From the NCBI RefSeq assembly GCF_001310955.1, contig NZ_BAZX01000013.1, positions 1 to 64,000 on the forward strand: a DNA stretch of 64,000 nucleotides, given 5' to 3'. The notes beneath the pieces are model-generated. The model saw only the letters and a program-made list of their open reading frames with translations, searched no databases and was not told where the DNA came from. Numbering within the stretch: the first letter of the stretch is position 1; each line of letters starts with the position of its first letter. Shown piece by piece: positions 56,154 through 64,000 of this stretch. Position numbers and translations under genes: made by a program. The stretch is from Marinifilum fragile JCM 15579 (GTDB lineage Bacteria; Bacteroidota; Bacteroidia; Bacteroidales; Marinifilaceae).

Positions 56154-56530
56154 AAGTACTTATTTATAAGATGTAATAGTTTCTGACTTGAAATTGGTTT
56201 AGAAATATAATCGTCGCAGCCAGCAGCGATACTTTTTCCTCTGTCTTCAGCCATAGCATAAGCCGTTTGTGAAATAACCGGAACTTTAGGATTGATTTTT
56301 TTGATCGCTCGAGTGGCATCAAATCCATTTAGTAATGGCATTTGTATGTCCATAAGAATTAAATCAATATTGTTTTGCGTAAACATTTCAATGGCATTTT
56401 GACCATTTTTAGCCCACAGGATTTTAGCTCCAGTTCTTCCAATTACCTCCTCCAAAAACAGATAATTTGATGCAACATCTTCAGCTATTAGAATAGTTTT
56501 TTCAGACCAGTTAAAAGTCTCGGTGCTCAT
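56150..56530 (-). CDS. single-domain response regulator
   Basis: This 126-residue protein is a receiver domain only: acidic pocket AEDVASN, phospho-acceptor Asp in LMDIQMP (about residue 58), switch residue in SQTAYA and Lys in YISKPIS. It lacks an output domain, so it should act through protein contacts, as a phospho-relay or CheY-like switch. It is convergent with the phosphatase gene, overlapping by 4 nt. Whether it belongs to the same pathway is inferred from this position only. Confidence 0.92.
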   Translation of the reverse strand: MSTETFNWSEKTILIAEDVASNYLFLEEVIGRTGAKILWAKNGQNAIEMFTQNNIDLILMDIQMPLLNGFDATRAIKKINPKVPVISQTAYAMAEDRGKSIAAGCDDYISKPISSQKLLHLINKYF

Positions 56531-56727
56531 TGGGTGTAATTAGGTTTTCAATATTCGGTTATCAAATTTAATTATTTTTTTTGGAAAAAGAACGTCTTCT
56601 TTCATGCATGAAAATATTCTTTAAGCTTAATTATTGAATATTGGCATTAATTAGGGTGACTATATACTTTTACAGATTGACTTTATCAGCTTTATTGTTA
56701 TTTTTGAGAATCTCTAGAAAAAATCTC

Positions 56728-58818
56728 ATGATATATAAACTAATCAGAACAGGACTTGTATTGAGTCTTTTCATTCTCTCATTTGCTGTAAAAGCACAAA
56801 TTTCACATGGTGGTAGCCCTTTGTTTAAAAATGGCGGTGCTAATTCCAACCTTAAGCTTGTCGAACTTCCTAAATTTAAATTATTATCGAAATCGGTAGT
56901 TGAGAATGATAATAATATTGGAGTTAGGCTCAAATATGCGCAATATGCATATTCTTATAATGTAGATTACAGCATAGATGAAGATGGTGTTTGGGAAGAA
57001 CTAAGTGATGGAAGAAGAGTCTGGAGATTTTCCGTTAAGTCGGAAGGTGCTTTCTCGTTAGGACTTATGCTTTCAAAGTTTAGGATACCACCAGGATCTA
57101 AATTGTTTGTTTACAACGATCAATCCAACCGCGTTTTGGGTGCATATACTCATGAGAATAATAAATTATCAGGAAGATTTGCTATTGAAGCCTTAAAAGG
57201 AGATCAACTCACCATGGAGTATATAGAACCAGCGATAGTTGATTTTAATGCTGAAATTGAAATTGGATCAATCCTACATGATTATAAAAACATTTTTAAT
57301 TTGCTAAAAGGAATTGAATCAACTACAAAAACGTTGGGAGATTCTGGTGATTGTAATGTTGATATTAATTGTGAAGAAGGAAATGCATGGCAAGTAGTGA
57401 AAAAATCGGTTTGTCACATTTCTTACGTTGTAAATGGCAGTGGGTATATTGCTTCGGGAGCATTAGTAAATAATACGAATCAAGATGGAACACCATATTT
57501 ATTAACTGCCTATCATGTTATGCATGAACAAGAGGTTGCTGATGGTGCAATCTTTTATTTTAACTATGAGAATTCTGATTGTAATACTAATGATGGAATT
57601 AAGACTCAGTCCATTTCTGGAGCAGTGTTAAGAGCAACAACTGAAAATATAGATTTTACACTACTGGAACTTTCAGATACTCCGCCTGTATCTTATACTC
57701 CATATTATGCGGGATGGGATAGATCAGGAAGAGTTCCGACGAATACAGTATGTATTCATCATCCGAGTGGTGATGCAAAAAAGATTTCCATTGATAATGA
57801 TGCTCCTGTAACTGCTACTTATTCGGATGCTCGTTACACTTTTGATGAGAATACAAGTTGGCAAATATTAGATTGGGAAGTTGGAACAACAGAGGGAGGT
57901 TCGTCTGGATCGCCTCTCTTTGATGAGCACCATAGAATAATTGGTGATTTAACAGGAGGTGATGCATTCTGTGGTAATTCTGTTAATGATTATTATTCAA
58001 AATTTTCAGAAAGTTGGGCAAACTATTCTAACATCAATGAACAATTAAAACATTGGTTGGACCCATTGAATTTGGGAGTGGAAACTTTGGACGGATATGA
58101 TCCATCTTTTAAGATTGATGTAACTAGTAGATGCGTTGGTAATGATTTTACGGTGGAAGCTATCGTTAATGAAGGAGCGGAAAATATGCTTTGGGATTTT
58201 GGTGATGATGCTATACCAACACAAGCTGTTGGACCTGGACCTCATAATGTATCCTACAGTTCTGTGGGGAATAAATCAATTCTGTTTAGCTATACCTCAA
58301 ATGGTACAGATATTACAATCAGTAGGGATGTAAAAGTTATTGATATGACAAAACTTGTTTTTGATTATACAATACAAAAAAGAGAGCTAAGCTTAATTAA
58401 CCAATCAATAGATTTTGATTCTTTTACTTGGAATTTAGGAGATGGAAATACCTCAGATGAAGTTAGTCCAAATCATGAATATCTTAATGTTGGAGAATAT
58501 ACAGTGAGTTTGACAGGTACAAACGATTGTGGAAGTACAAGTATCTCAAAACAGATTGAAATGAACTATGACAGGCTTTTGACCATTTATCCAAATCCAT
58601 CTGTCGATAAATTTACAATTGATCTAAGTAAAATTTTATATAGCGAAATAAGTTGGAGTGTATATTCAAGTACTGGTATGGAAGTGAGAAATGGAATCAT
58701 ACCTAGTTTTAGTAATACTTTGGTATTTAACCTAAAAGGTCTTTCGGCTGGAGTCTATATTCTGAAGATGAATGTGGATGGTGAGATATTAAAGCGAAAA
58801 TTACTTCTTGTGAAATAA
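56728..58818 (+). CDS. secreted trypsin-like serine protease with PKD and T9SS sorting domains
   Basis: ATG 56728 (MIYKLIRTGLVLSLFILSFAVKAQ) gives a signal peptide; the longer frame from TTG 56641 does not. The ~696-residue product has a lysyl-endopeptidase-like protease domain with catalytic His in LTAYHVMHEQ, Asp in IDFTLLEL and Ser in TEGGSSGSPLFD. A PKD-like domain (LGDGNTSDEVSPNHEY) follows. The C-terminus (IYPNPSVDKFTI...GLSAGVYILKM...KLLLVK) is a type A T9SS signal, so it should be exported across the outer membrane and anchored or released. Confidence 0.92.
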   Translation: MIYKLIRTGLVLSLFILSFAVKAQISHGGSPLFKNGGANSNLKLVELPKFKLLSKSVVENDNNIGVRLKYAQYAYSYNVDYSIDEDGVWEELSDGRRVWRFSVKSEGAFSLGLMLSKFRIPPGSKLFVYNDQSNRVLGAYTHENNKLSGRFAIEALKGDQLTMEYIEPAIVDFNAEIEIGSILHDYKNIFNLLKGIESTTKTLGDSGDCNVDINCEEGNAWQVVKKSVCHISYVVNGSGYIASGALVNNTNQDGTPYLLTAYHVMHEQEVADGAIFYFNYENSDCNTNDGIKTQSISGAVLRATTENIDFTLLELSDTPPVSYTPYYAGWDRSGRVPTNTVCIHHPSGDAKKISIDNDAPVTATYSDARYTFDENTSWQILDWEVGTTEGGSSGSPLFDEHHRIIGDLTGGDAFCGNSVNDYYSKFSESWANYSNINEQLKHWLDPLNLGVETLDGYDPSFKIDVTSRCVGNDFTVEAIVNEGAENMLWDFGDDAIPTQAVGPGPHNVSYSSVGNKSILFSYTSNGTDITISRDVKVIDMTKLVFDYTIQKRELSLINQSIDFDSFTWNLGDGNTSDEVSPNHEYLNVGEYTVSLTGTNDCGSTSISKQIEMNYDRLLTIYPNPSVDKFTIDLSKILYSEISWSVYSSTGMEVRNGIIPSFSNTLVFNLKGLSAGVYILKMNVDGEILKRKLLLVK

Positions 58819-58820
58819 AC

Positions 58821-58851
58821 GATGAGTCATTCTGTTTGGGAATAACTCATC
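58821..58851. terminator. hairpin between the protease gene and proC
   Basis: GATGAGT (58821-58827) pairs with ACTCATC (58845-58851) with further pairing inside, between convergent genes. It lacks a strong T run, so efficiency is uncertain. Confidence 0.5.
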
Positions 58852-58876
58852 ATTTATGGTGCGTAAAAAAAATATA

Positions 58877-59674
58877 CTACTTTTCAATTTTTTCAAAAGA
58901 AGTTACAATTCCTCTGATCAATGATGAAGAGAAACCTTGATGCTCCATTTCGTTTAAACCAACAATGGTACAACCTTTAGGTGTTGTAACTTTATCTATT
59001 TCAGATTCAGGATGATTATTGTTTTCTTGTAACATTTTGGCTGCACCTTTTACTGTTTGAGAAACAATTTGATTTGCTGTGTTTGCGTCAAAACCAATCT
59101 GTATGCCTCCCTGAATCATTGCCCGAATGAATCGAAAAACAAAGGCAATCCCGCAAGCTCCCAGTATTGTTGCAGCTTCCATTAATTCTTCATTGATGAT
59201 TAAACTTTCACCTATTGCATCAAATATAGATTTTACTTTTTGAGTATGTTCGGCGGATGAGTTCTTACTACAAATGCAGGTAATTGATTCTCTAATATCG
59301 GCAGCAATGTTTGGCATAGCCCTAAAAACCGGAATTTTATGATCTAGCATTTCAGAAATTTCATGAGTACCTAAACCTGTAGCCAGCGAAATCAATATGT
59401 GTTTCCCTTCTTTTATTTCAGGTTTAATTTCACGAATGATTTTATCAACATTATAAGGTTTAACGGCTATTAAAATGATATTAGAGTTTTTAACGGCATA
59501 TAGATTATCAGTTGTAATTTCAGCACCAGAAGGTTTTAAATCTTCGATAAATTTGAGTTTTCTTCTAGTTGCAATAACGTTTTCAGAATTAAAATCCTGA
59601 TGTTCCAATAATCCTTTGGCTATTGATTTTCCAAGATTACCACATCCAATGATACAAATTTTTTGGTTTTTCAT
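58877..59674 (-). CDS. proC: pyrroline-5-carboxylate reductase
   Basis: ProC reduces pyrroline-5-carboxylate to proline with NAD(P)H. The 265-residue protein has the nucleotide-binding IIGCGNLGKSIAKGL, the NIILIAVKPYNV strand, FRAMPNIAADI and the C-terminal VTTPKGCTIVGLNEME signature. All are normal for the family. It is monocistronic and divergent from the LacI-type regulator gene, from which it is separated by a 202-bp promoter region. Confidence 0.95.
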   Translation of the reverse strand: MKNQKICIIGCGNLGKSIAKGLLEHQDFNSENVIATRRKLKFIEDLKPSGAEITTDNLYAVKNSNIILIAVKPYNVDKIIREIKPEIKEGKHILISLATGLGTHEISEMLDHKIPVFRAMPNIAADIRESITCICSKNSSAEHTQKVKSIFDAIGESLIINEELMEAATILGACGIAFVFRFIRAMIQGGIQIGFDANTANQIVSQTVKGAAKMLQENNNHPESEIDKVTTPKGCTIVGLNEMEHQGFSSSLIRGIVTSFEKIEK

Positions 59675-59827
59675 CTGTTATAATTTATTTTATATAATCA
59701 GGTAAAAGGTGTGAAAATACGCTTGATAATTAGATAAAAATACAATTTATTTAAAAAAGCCTTACTTAATTATCAATTAAATGATATGAGTTTTGGGCAA
59801 AAATTTTCATTCTTTCAAAAAATGTTA

Positions 59828-59861
59828 TACTTTTGATAAATCGATTTAGTAAAACGGTTTA
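59828..59861 (+). promoter_or_regulatory. promoter with two tandem LacI-type operators
   Basis: TACTTTTG (59828-59835) fits TAnnTTTG. It is followed by TAAATCGATTTA (59837-59848, a perfect palindrome) and TAAAACGGTTTA (59850-59861, one mismatch). Both have the central CG of LacI-family boxes and sit just upstream of the lacI-type gene, so autoregulation is likely. Confidence 0.7.
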
Positions 59862-59876
59862 GTAAAAATAAATATC

Positions 59877-60875
59877 TTGAAAAAGAAATCTATAAAAGAT
59901 ATAGCTCAGGAGCTAGGTTATTCAAAAACAACGGTTTCTTTTGTTTTAAATAACAAAGGAGACGAAAAGAATATCAGCAAGAAAACACAAGAAAAAATAC
60001 TTGCATATGTTCGCGAAGTAAATTATCAGCCCAACCAGATAGCTAAAAGTTTAAAAAAAGGTAAAACCAATACCATTGGCTATTTGGTACCTGATATATC
60101 CAACCCGTTTTATGCCAAAATTGGACGCCTGATTGAAGATTTACTGGCAGATAAAGGATATCATTTGATCATAGGAAGTACTGATGAAACTCAGGAAAAA
60201 GAAGATTTGCTGTTAAATATGTTTGTGAACCGACAGGTTGATGGACTTATTCTGGCTTCATCTTTCGAAAATTTAGGAATGCTAAATACATTAACCTCTC
60301 AACGTTTCCCAATGGTATTTTTCGATAGAGAGCATCCAGATTTTTTGGGAAACTATATTCTTGTTGAGAATAAAAAAGCGATGAAGAATGCAGTCCAAAA
60401 AGTGATTCAGCAAGGAGCTAAAAAAATAGGATTACTTTCCATTACACCAAATGTTTATTCCTTAAAACTTAGGATTGATGGTTATCGTGAAGCTTTAAGC
60501 GATAGTAATATACACATTGAAGATCGTTTGATTAGAATTGTTGATAATAATAATCTAAAAGAAAGTACTAAAGCTCAATTACAGTATTTGATGGAAGAGC
60601 AAGTGGATGCTGTTGTATTTACCAATAACCAGATTACCGCTCAAGCAATTTGGGCAATGAATATATTTCACAAAGAGAAAATTGAGAATGTAAAGTTTGT
60701 GAGCTTTGATAATTTGGATTTGTTCGATTATTCCAAACCAAAGGTTACCTCTGTTGCTCAACCTATCGAAAAGATAGCCAACTATACCGTGGATATTCTT
60801 GAAGAAGTGATGAATGAAAAAGAACGCATAAGCAAAAGAATTGTTTTAGAACCAAAATTAATAGAACGTTTATAA
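59877..60875 (+). CDS. LacI-family transcriptional regulator
   Basis: TTG 59877 is the likely start (KKKSIKDIAQELGYSKTTVSFVLNN), giving 332 residues. An N-terminal helix-turn-helix and hinge (YQPNQIAKSLKKGKTNTIGYLVPD) are followed by a periplasmic-binding-protein-like effector domain (about 60-332) that would bind a sugar or sugar phosphate. It is upstream of an MFS transporter (10-bp gap) and a ROK kinase, and two candidate operators overlap its promoter region. Confidence 0.93.
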   Translation: MKKKSIKDIAQELGYSKTTVSFVLNNKGDEKNISKKTQEKILAYVREVNYQPNQIAKSLKKGKTNTIGYLVPDISNPFYAKIGRLIEDLLADKGYHLIIGSTDETQEKEDLLLNMFVNRQVDGLILASSFENLGMLNTLTSQRFPMVFFDREHPDFLGNYILVENKKAMKNAVQKVIQQGAKKIGLLSITPNVYSLKLRIDGYREALSDSNIHIEDRLIRIVDNNNLKESTKAQLQYLMEEQVDAVVFTNNQITAQAIWAMNIFHKEKIENVKFVSFDNLDLFDYSKPKVTSVAQPIEKIANYTVDILEEVMNEKERISKRIVLEPKLIERL

Positions 60876-60885
60876 TTAACTATTT

Positions 60886-62043
60886 ATGAAAGAAAAGTCT
60901 TCAATTGCGAAAATCCTTCCTGTGATGTTTGGGTTTTTTATTATGGGATTTGTAGATGTTGTTGGTATTGCAACGAATTACGTAAAATCAGATTTTCAGT
61001 TAAGCGACACATTGGCGAATATTTTGCCGGTTATGGTATTTGCATGGTTCCTGGTATTTTCTGTACCAACGGGGCTACTTATGAATAAAATTGGTAGAAA
61101 AAATACGGTTTTATTAAGTATGGCAATTACTTTTCTTGCAATGCTTGTACCATTGATTTCGTACAACTTTACAGTTATACTGGTTGCTTTTGCATTTTTA
61201 GGTATTGGGAATACCATTATCCAAGTTGCATTGAATCCTTTGTTAACCAATGTGGTGTCAGGAGAAAAATTGGCAAGTAGTTTAACTTTAGGTCAGTTTG
61301 TAAAAGCAATTGCTGCTTTTTTAGGACCTATTATTGCTGGGTTTGCGGCAGGAAGTCTTGGTAATTGGAAATTGATTTTTCCACTTTATGCAGGGATCAC
61401 TTTGATTTCAACTTTATGGTTGTGGATGACCTCAATCGATAAGGAAGAACAGGAAGAGAAGAATGTGTCTGTAATTGGATGTTTTAGTTTGTTAAAAGAC
61501 AAGTACATTCTTGCCTTTTTTATTGGTATTCTTTTGGTGGTTGGTATTGATGTTGGTTTAAATGTAACCATTCCAAAATATTTAATGGAAAGATGTAGTA
61601 TTCCTTTGGATCAAGCTGCTTTAGGAATTAGTCTTTATTTTGTTGCACGTACTGTGGGTACTTTCTTAGGAGCTATTATTCTGGCGAAATACGCACCGGG
61701 TAAAATTTTCATTTACAGTGTGATTCTTGGTATTCTTGGATTTGTTGGAATGTTGGTGGTTAGTAATCTTGTATTGCTTTCGGTATTTATTTTTATTGTT
61801 GGATTTGCTTGTGCTAACCTGTTCTCAATTATTTTCTCTTATGCTCTTAAGAGACAACCTGAAAGAGCAAACGAGGTTTCTGGTTTAATGATCATGGGTG
61901 TTTCCGGTGGAGCAATTGCTTTATTTTTAGGTGTTGTTTCCGATGCAGTTGGAAGTCAAATAGGTGGTGTAATTGTACTGTTGGTATGCTTACTTTACTT
62001 CTTGTATTTGGGTAATCTTTTTGCAAAATCAGATAAAAAATAA
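60886..62043 (+). CDS. MFS sugar transporter (FucP-like)
   Basis: This 385-residue protein has about 12 membrane helices with the MFS loop motif GLLMNKIGRKNTVL between helices 2 and 3. Features such as MFGFFIMGFVDVVGIATNYVKSDF suggest the fucose/glucose permease branch. It lies in an operon between the LacI regulator and the ROK kinase, so it probably imports the hexose that the kinase phosphorylates. The actual substrate cannot be read from the sequence. Confidence 0.92.
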   Translation: MKEKSSIAKILPVMFGFFIMGFVDVVGIATNYVKSDFQLSDTLANILPVMVFAWFLVFSVPTGLLMNKIGRKNTVLLSMAITFLAMLVPLISYNFTVILVAFAFLGIGNTIIQVALNPLLTNVVSGEKLASSLTLGQFVKAIAAFLGPIIAGFAAGSLGNWKLIFPLYAGITLISTLWLWMTSIDKEEQEEKNVSVIGCFSLLKDKYILAFFIGILLVVGIDVGLNVTIPKYLMERCSIPLDQAALGISLYFVARTVGTFLGAIILAKYAPGKIFIYSVILGILGFVGMLVVSNLVLLSVFIFIVGFACANLFSIIFSYALKRQPERANEVSGLMIMGVSGGAIALFLGVVSDAVGSQIGGVIVLLVCLLYFLYLGNLFAKSDKK

Positions 62044-62062
62044 ATTCTTAAAGAAGAATAGA

Positions 62063-63160
62063 ATGAACATTTGGAGAGATGAGAGAGTTGTAATGACTCT
62101 TGATGCTGGAGGAACGAATTTTGTTTTTTCGGCGATGAAAAGTGGGGAAGAAGTAGTTGAGCCCATAAGAAAACCATCTAATGCAGACAATTTAGATTTG
62201 TGTTTGCAAAATATTGTTGACGGGTTTCAAGAAGTGTCCAATAAATTGAATGAGAAACCAGTTGCAATTAGTTTTGCTTTTCCTGGACCTGCGGATTATA
62301 AAAATGGGATTATTGGAGATTTACCTAATTTACCTGCATTTAGGGGAGGTGTTGCATTAGGGGCAATGCTACAGGAAAAATTTGACATTCCTGTATTTAT
62401 TAATAATGATGGTGACTTATTTGCATATGGTGAAGCATTAGGTGGTGTCTTACCTGAAATTAATAGCAAGTTGGTAAAGGCTGGAAGTCCAAAACGATAT
62501 AAAAATCTTATAGGAGTTACTTTAGGAACTGGATTTGGTGGTGGTTTGGTCCACAATGATGAATTGCTAATTGGGGATAACTCAATTGCTACTGAGGTTT
62601 GGTTAACAAGTAGTCGTATTTACCCAGAACGTTTTGCTGAAGAGGGAATAAGCACAAGAGCTATACAAAGAGAGTTTCTATCTAATGCAAAAAGCGAATA
62701 TCCTATAGATTTAATGCCAAAAGATGTTTACGATGTGGCAATGGATCAGAGCAATCCTGATAGTGATGCAGCATTGGAATCATTTAAAATTTTTGGAAAA
62801 TGTTTGGGTGATAGCTTAGCTAATTTATTGACAATTACAGATGGAATAGCTGTTATTGGGGGAGGCCTGACAGGTGCTCATGATTTATACATGCCAGCTG
62901 CATTGGAAGAAATGAATGGCAAATGTTATACTTCAAGCGGAGATGCTTTACCAAGACTGGTTCAAAAAGTTTATAATATTGATAATGAAAATGAATTCGC
63001 TGAGTTTGCAGCAGATCATTCAACAGAAATAAAAATTCCTGGTACTGATAAAACGATAAAATACGATCCAAATCCACGTTTGGCTGTATGCTCTAGTAAA
63101 CTAGGAGCAAGCAAAGCCATTGGTATTGGGGCTTATGCATTTGCATTGAAAAATTTGTAG
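62063..63160 (+). CDS. ROK-family sugar kinase
   Basis: ATG 62063 (MNIWRDERVVMTLDAGGTNFVFS) is chosen; a longer frame overlaps the MFS gene. The 365-residue protein has the ATP motif LDAGGTNF, the acidic base in INNDGDLFAYGEALGG and LIGVTLGTGFGGGLV. The usual ROK zinc motif (CxCGxxGC) is missing. It should phosphorylate a hexose such as glucose, fructose or an N-acetylhexosamine. It is the last gene of the LacI/MFS/ROK operon. Confidence 0.88.
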   Translation: MNIWRDERVVMTLDAGGTNFVFSAMKSGEEVVEPIRKPSNADNLDLCLQNIVDGFQEVSNKLNEKPVAISFAFPGPADYKNGIIGDLPNLPAFRGGVALGAMLQEKFDIPVFINNDGDLFAYGEALGGVLPEINSKLVKAGSPKRYKNLIGVTLGTGFGGGLVHNDELLIGDNSIATEVWLTSSRIYPERFAEEGISTRAIQREFLSNAKSEYPIDLMPKDVYDVAMDQSNPDSDAALESFKIFGKCLGDSLANLLTITDGIAVIGGGLTGAHDLYMPAALEEMNGKCYTSSGDALPRLVQKVYNIDNENEFAEFAADHSTEIKIPGTDKTIKYDPNPRLAVCSSKLGASKAIGIGAYAFALKNL

Positions 63161-63240
63161 TAGTAGTGTGATATCCGGATTGAGAAATTTAGAAAACTCT
63201 TTCCGGATTTCTCATACAATAGTGTTAAAGATTAGATTAA

Positions 63241-63272
63241 AAAAGCCTGACTCGTAATGTGTCAGGCTTTTT
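63241..63272. terminator. bidirectional terminator between the sugar operon and the regulator
   Basis: AAAAGCCTGAC (63241-63251) pairs with GTCAGGCTTTT (63261-63271) over CTCGTAATGT, with A and T runs on the two sides. Confidence 0.88.
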
Positions 63273-63278
63273 ATTTGA

Positions 63279-64000
63279 TTAATTTTCTTTCGATACAATA
63301 TCCTTAAATGTAAATTGGTATTCCTCGTTGTAGAATTTCAGATATAGTTTCCTATAGTGCTCAAATGTTTCTATTGCCAAACTGTGTTTTCCTTGCGATG
63401 CCAACAAATGACACTTTGTTTTTAGGGCAGTTTCATTCATTTGATCAAATACGAATATTACGTTGGATATAGCGAGACTAATTTTTTTGTCAAGATTTTC
63501 ATCTTTAAGAATTTCTTCCAAAGTGCTAACTATTAATCCTGTATTAAAGTCCTTGAATGAATCTAACCACTCAGGGAAGATATCTTGTAGCATTGAACCT
63601 CGCTGAAGGATGATAATGATTTCGGCTAAATTTTCAATATTACCTTGTTCTCTTATTAATTTTATAGTATTTCGCACATATTCTAAATCGCAGAATATAT
63701 TTTCAGGAAGAATTATTTTCCAATAATTATTATCAAAAACAACTTCTGTACCTGGTAAATCTTCAAGAATACTTCTCAGCTTTTTGATATTAACACCTCT
63801 GTTATTTTTTGCATTACTTTCTGATTTGTCAGGCCATAAATATTCCTGTATTCTTTTGGAAGATATTCCTTTCCCTTCATTAATTGTATTTAAAAGGATC
63901 AACAGAAATAGTTCTTTCAGAGTTGGACTAAATCTATAAGTAATATCTTTCCCTCTATTATCAAAAACCTGAAAGCCTCCGAATAAAATAATGGCATTGT
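63279..64000 (-). CDS. C-terminal part of a large SARP/OmpR-like transcriptional regulator, cut by the window edge
   Basis: The frame is open to the right edge, so the start lies outside. The visible ~240 residues begin AIILFGGFQVFDNRGKDITYRFSPTLKELF, a winged-helix-like segment with the SSKRIQEYLWPDKSESNAKNNRGVNIKKLRSIL block of BTAD/SARP-type regulators. A helical C-terminus follows. Bacteroidota genomes often have such regulators with long N-terminal sensor parts next to carbohydrate operons. A link to the LacI/MFS/ROK operon is only positional. Confidence 0.7.
   Translation of the reverse strand, partial: NAIILFGGFQVFDNRGKDITYRFSPTLKELFLLILLNTINEGKGISSKRIQEYLWPDKSESNAKNNRGVNIKKLRSILEDLPGTEVVFDNNYWKIILPENIFCDLEYVRNTIKLIREQGNIENLAEIIIILQRGSMLQDIFPEWLDSFKDFNTGLIVSTLEEILKDENLDKKISLAISNVIFVFDQMNETALKTKCHLLASQGKHSLAIETFEHYRKLYLKFYNEEYQFTFKDIVSKEN

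Noticed and set aside
56641..56727. longer start for the T9SS protease (TTG 56641)
   Set aside because: It would place a second hydrophobic stretch before the clear signal peptide that begins at ATG 56728.

Overview
The window is AT-rich (roughly one third G+C by eye) bacterial chromosome from a member of the Bacteroidota. Supporting signs are a secreted protease with a C-terminal type IX secretion (T9SS) sorting domain, Bacteroidota-type promoters (TTTG ~20 bp TAnnTTTG), a DUF6261-like protein, a CreD locus, an LptD-like assembly protein and an IS3/IS150-type element. My best guess is an anaerobic or microaerophilic marine Bacteroidales/Marinilabiliales relative; that is inference only. No rRNA, tRNA, CRISPR array or prophage is visible.

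Layout. 0-8 kb: a small secreted protein, uvrA, a frameshifted ECF sigma factor, an SPFH-domain membrane protein with a ribbon-helix-helix protein, an IS3-family insertion that landed in the loop of that operon's terminator, and a CHAD protein. 8-15.4 kb: PBP1A, a FIST-domain sensor with a PAS hybrid histidine kinase, truA. 15.4-19.3 kb: repeat-rich accessory DNA with a 42-bp tandem array, a DUF6261-like gene, a DUF3800 gene and two copies of an apparently decayed SusC-type leader. 19.3-28 kb: a C69 dipeptidase, three frameshifted genes (methyltransferase, L-2-hydroxyglutarate oxidase-like, diacylglycerol kinase), a CreD/winged-helix/membrane protein locus with matching palindromic operators, and an FKBP-type lipoprotein. 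27-35 kb: a pyridine nucleotide-disulfide oxidoreductase-like protein without its redox cysteines, pyrBI behind a leader ORF that overlaps a terminator (attenuator-like), a YigZ/IMPACT gene, a DMT transporter and dnaA. 35-45 kb: MlaD-like protein, amidase, LptD, a glutamine amidotransferase, RidA, an EEP nuclease/phosphatase and an FtsX-type permease. 45-46.9 kb: a long degenerate array of exactly 21-bp period upstream of an unnamed helical-protein gene. 47-56.5 kb: a LolA-like protein, a PQQ beta-propeller, then a cluster of two [FeFe]-hydrogenase-like PAS proteins, two SpoIIE-type phosphatases, a 2Fe-2S thioredoxin-like protein and a lone receiver. 56.7-64 kb: a T9SS-exported serine protease, proC, and a LacI/MFS/ROK sugar operon next to a large regulator cut by the window edge.

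The two most unusual parts are (1) the sensory-hydrogenase-like/SpoIIE cluster at 49.9-56.5 kb, in which both hydrogenase homologues have altered H-cluster surroundings, and (2) the two tandem arrays with periods of 42 and 21 bp, each lying just upstream of a roughly 240-residue helical protein of unknown function.

At least six genes are split by small indels, and both halves still read as conserved protein. This pattern looks more like indel errors in the sequence than like real gene decay, so those genes may be intact in the organism.
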